DNA of 64,000 nucleotides from Bacillus sp. BP-3 (GTDB taxonomy: Bacteria > Bacillota > Bacilli > Bacillales > Bacillaceae_G). Below are positions 61,689 to 64,000 of this stretch, in pieces. A program made the position numbers and the translations under genes. Below the pieces are notes generated by a model that saw only the letters and a program-made list of their open reading frames with translations, ran no database searches and had not been told where the DNA came from. Within the stretch, counting starts at the first letter, position 1, and each line of letters opens with the position of its first letter. Location of the stretch: the NCBI RefSeq assembly GCF_028401955.1, contig NZ_JAQOTJ010000005.1, positions 96,204-160,203 on the forward strand. The letters are read 5' to 3'.

Positions 61689-61776
61689 TACTATTCCCCA
61701 CCCTCTTTGTTTCTTTTCCATCATAACATTTATTACCAAAATTCACTATTCTTTCTCTAGCATGATAAATAAGAAT

Positions 61777-61808
61777 AACCCACAGAGACTTTATTTTCTC
61801 TGTGGGTT
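61777..61808. terminator. Terminator of the collagenase gene
   Basis: AACCCACAGAGA and TCTCTGTGGGTT pair, with TTTT after the right arm and ATTCTT after the left arm on the minus strand. Confidence 0.85.
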
Positions 61809-61831
61809 TTATCTTTAAATTCTTCATTCAA

Positions 61832-64000
61832 CTATTTCACCTGTACTGTATAATTCCCCGTTCCACCGCCATATTTATATACACTCAAGTAATATTTCCC
61901 TGGCTTCGCACTATAATTTCCAAGCAATTTATTTCCATCGTATTTCGTTGCATAAGTTACATAATTATTAAGATCTGATTCAGAATATAATATCCAATTC
62001 AGACCAATGTTTTGTTCATTCGTAACGGTAATCTGTAAATCTTTCGGATCCTTTACATCAATAACAAATCGATCAGTTAGATCTTGATCACTTAAGCTAC
62101 CTCGTAATAACACGTTGAGCGCTAGTGGGGTCGCTGTATTAAATTCATTATTCGGTTCTTTTTCTACAATAGGATCTTCTTCCGTATTTATTCCGCTAAA
62201 CACAACATCATATTCAAATTGTCCAGCTGAATTGACACGGTAATTCACGAAATAAGCAGTCAATGTTTTGTATCCGCTCCACTCTTTTTCGGAAAGATGT
62301 TTCAGCATGTCATTCGTTGCTTGATTCATCACTTTCCAGTCCGCAGCTTCTCCTTTTGACGCACTTCCTATATATGTTCCTTGTAGTGTAAATGTATTAA
62401 AGAATTGTGATTTATTCTTTGTTACCTTCACATCTTTTAACTTTGCTTCATTTGTAATATCCGCCGTAACATCCGAAAGTGCTTTCGGATTATGCTGTGC
62501 TAAATAATCATCTGATACTTGCGGAACTGTATACTTATCACGATTATCAATCAGCATTTGCATATAAGATTGGTAGTCTGCATTTAATTGATTATCTCTA
62601 CTTAATGCAGAGCGATACGCATCGTAAGCAGGGATATCATTCGCGCGAATTAAATCATGCACTTTATCGAACATATCAGGACGGTTATTATACATATAAG
62701 ATTGCAATGCAAACGAATAGTAATAAAAATCCCACGTTCCGTACCTCGCATTTAATGTTTGCTCTGCCGTATATCGTTTCGCTGGGTCATTAGATAATCC
62801 ACCAATCATACTTTTACGTGGTACTACGCTATCTAATCGCGTTGAACCTGCAAAGAACTCCGCATTTCCTTCTTCATACCAAGTTAAGCGTTCATTTTGA
62901 TACATATCTCCTTGTCCCCATAATCCGGGAACTTCGTATCTTCCCTGTAAATAGTGTGTAAATTCATGACGGAATAATTCTTCTAAACTAAAAATACTTT
63001 GCTGCGGTGTACGTTCATATGTAAAGAACGTTCCAACGTTTTCAATATAAATTCCACCATTATTCGTTTCATAGCCGTACAATTGACGGTTAAATTGATA
63101 TTCATCTGGGCTATTATAAATCACCATCGTTAACACATCATCAGCATGTCCACTTTCGAGCGGCTTATCACTACCAACTATACGATAAAATTGAGATCGG
63201 ACTTCTTTTGCCGCCCAGTATAAACGCTTAATCTTGTCTTCGCTAACTTTATCGCCTGCTTTCAAGATGATTGCCCCGTCATCAAATGTATACGTTTTCG
63301 GTAAATATTTCTTCTTACCATCTTCTCGAATTTGATCTAAATCTATTGTTTTTCCGTTCGCATCTACTCCGCCGTAGTTTGAAGTAATTTGTTCGGCCGC
63401 AACAAAATATTGCTCTCCTAAATATGGATAAATCCGCATCGCTTCTGTCACAACTTGCTGTCCTTTTTCCTGTGTACTATGAAGCTTGCCAAATCGGCCA
63501 GCATAATAAATTCCATTATTAATTAACCATCCGTTTTTGTCTGTCACCGTACCAAGTAGTGCAAAACGATTTATTTCATTAATAAAATTATCAATTTTTC
63601 CATACCACATCGTATCTTTTGGTTCTTTGTTTGTATCATACATATACGATTGAACTTCATAATCAATTCCTCTCATCAATTCATATACAGCATCGCCTTT
63701 TGCCTTCTCCCCAATGAAAGTTGTAAGATCATCGTTATATTGCTTGAAAATCCCACCTGCATATTGAATCACTTCAGCATCAGCTGATGCGTTTCCAATT
63801 AGCTTTCCATACAATGAAATAACTTTGTTTTGTTCCAGTGTACCAAGTTTGAAATTTGGATTTTTCGCAATTGCTTTCAAAGCCGGTAAACATTTATCAT
63901 GATAGCTACGCTCGTTTAGTTTGCTTAATTCATCATGATAAAAACCTAAATAAAATGCTGCACGTAAAGTTTCTCCTAATGTCTCAATTCCTTTTGAATC
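61832..64000 (-). CDS. colA: Microbial collagenase, M9 family (ColA-like), N-terminus beyond the window
   Basis: At least 723 codons; the frame is open to the right edge, reading DSKGIETLGETLRAAFYLG there. The M9 catalytic zinc motif is HEFTHYLQGRYEVPG, with the downstream Glu in YEEGNAEFFAG. A PKD-like or linker part follows, then a C-terminal pre-peptidase domain (EPNNEFNTATPL to GKYYLSVYKYGGGTGNYTV) that binds collagen. Secreted virulence-associated enzyme in the B. cereus group, often under PlcR; the promoter is outside the window. Confidence 0.94.
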   Translation of the reverse strand, partial: DSKGIETLGETLRAAFYLGFYHDELSKLNERSYHDKCLPALKAIAKNPNFKLGTLEQNKVISLYGKLIGNASADAEVIQYAGGIFKQYNDDLTTFIGEKAKGDAVYELMRGIDYEVQSYMYDTNKEPKDTMWYGKIDNFINEINRFALLGTVTDKNGWLINNGIYYAGRFGKLHSTQEKGQQVVTEAMRIYPYLGEQYFVAAEQITSNYGGVDANGKTIDLDQIREDGKKKYLPKTYTFDDGAIILKAGDKVSEDKIKRLYWAAKEVRSQFYRIVGSDKPLESGHADDVLTMVIYNSPDEYQFNRQLYGYETNNGGIYIENVGTFFTYERTPQQSIFSLEELFRHEFTHYLQGRYEVPGLWGQGDMYQNERLTWYEEGNAEFFAGSTRLDSVVPRKSMIGGLSNDPAKRYTAEQTLNARYGTWDFYYYSFALQSYMYNNRPDMFDKVHDLIRANDIPAYDAYRSALSRDNQLNADYQSYMQMLIDNRDKYTVPQVSDDYLAQHNPKALSDVTADITNEAKLKDVKVTKNKSQFFNTFTLQGTYIGSASKGEAADWKVMNQATNDMLKHLSEKEWSGYKTLTAYFVNYRVNSAGQFEYDVVFSGINTEEDPIVEKEPNNEFNTATPLALNVLLRGSLSDQDLTDRFVIDVKDPKDLQITVTNEQNIGLNWILYSESDLNNYVTYATKYDGNKLLGNYSAKPGKYYLSVYKYGGGTGNYTVQVK

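Overview
The window is chromosomal DNA of a low-GC, endospore-forming Firmicute, almost certainly a member of the Bacillus cereus group. The main reasons are several copies of a roughly 150-bp repeat that matches my memory of bcr1 (an element described as specific to this group, ending in TTTAT direct repeats), a GerI/GerH-type germination operon whose A subunit has a Gln/Asn-rich tandem repeat, a ColA-type collagenase, and many housekeeping genes in the order known from Bacillus (ytmP-ytzH-trmB, pepV, ytzE, ytzG, ytgP, ytfP, leuS with a T-box). I saw no rRNA, tRNA, CRISPR array, prophage or insertion sequence.

Layout. 1-3.4 kb: malate uptake and use, all on the minus strand (2-hydroxycarboxylate transporter, malic enzyme, start of a DcuS/CitA-like sensor kinase). 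3.6-8.0 kb: small membrane and hypothetical genes, GrpB, an S66 peptidase and two gene remnants. 8.1-20.3 kb: two DUF4183 genes, then core genes for tRNA modification, pullulanase, dipeptidase, pseudouridine synthase and the MurJ-like flippase. 20.3-27.2 kb: MFS efflux pump, cse60, an LPXTG-anchored leucine-rich-repeat surface protein, and several small families with neighbouring remnants of paralogues. 27.3-41.7 kb: a complete nitrate respiration island: narK, Moco biosynthesis genes moaA, moeB, moaC, moeA, mobB, moaE and moaD, the regulator fnr, and narGHJI. 41.7-45.4 kb: HxlR regulator with nitroreductase, two GerPA/GerPF-like genes, rhodanese, MetX-like hydrolase. 45.6-51.4 kb: gerI-type tricistronic germinant receptor and small spore-like genes. 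51.5-55.5 kb: T-box-controlled leuS and an MFS gene. 55.6-64 kb: an unknown membrane protein between repeat fragments, an ECF sigma/anti-sigma/ABC transporter cluster, an isochorismatase-like hydrolase and a collagenase cut by the right edge.

How the parts work together. The nitrate island reads as one regulon. Three TGTGA-N6-TCACA-type sites sit with their centre 29.5 bp from a good -10 hexamer, as at class II Fnr promoters. These serve moaA (minus strand), moaC (plus strand) and narG (plus strand), so cofactor synthesis and apo-enzyme would be switched on together without oxygen. A fourth site lies too close to narK to fit this geometry.

The most interesting layer is non-coding. bcr1-like copies touch the ends of functional units: one forms most of the narG leader and its terminal ATAAA overlaps the narG ribosome-binding site; two others carry the stop codon of a neighbouring gene; one sits inside a perfect 13-bp inverted repeat. 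A second repeat family of about 120-195 bp lies directly behind the 3' ends of three minus-strand genes. I did not find a clearly new enzymatic or defence system here.
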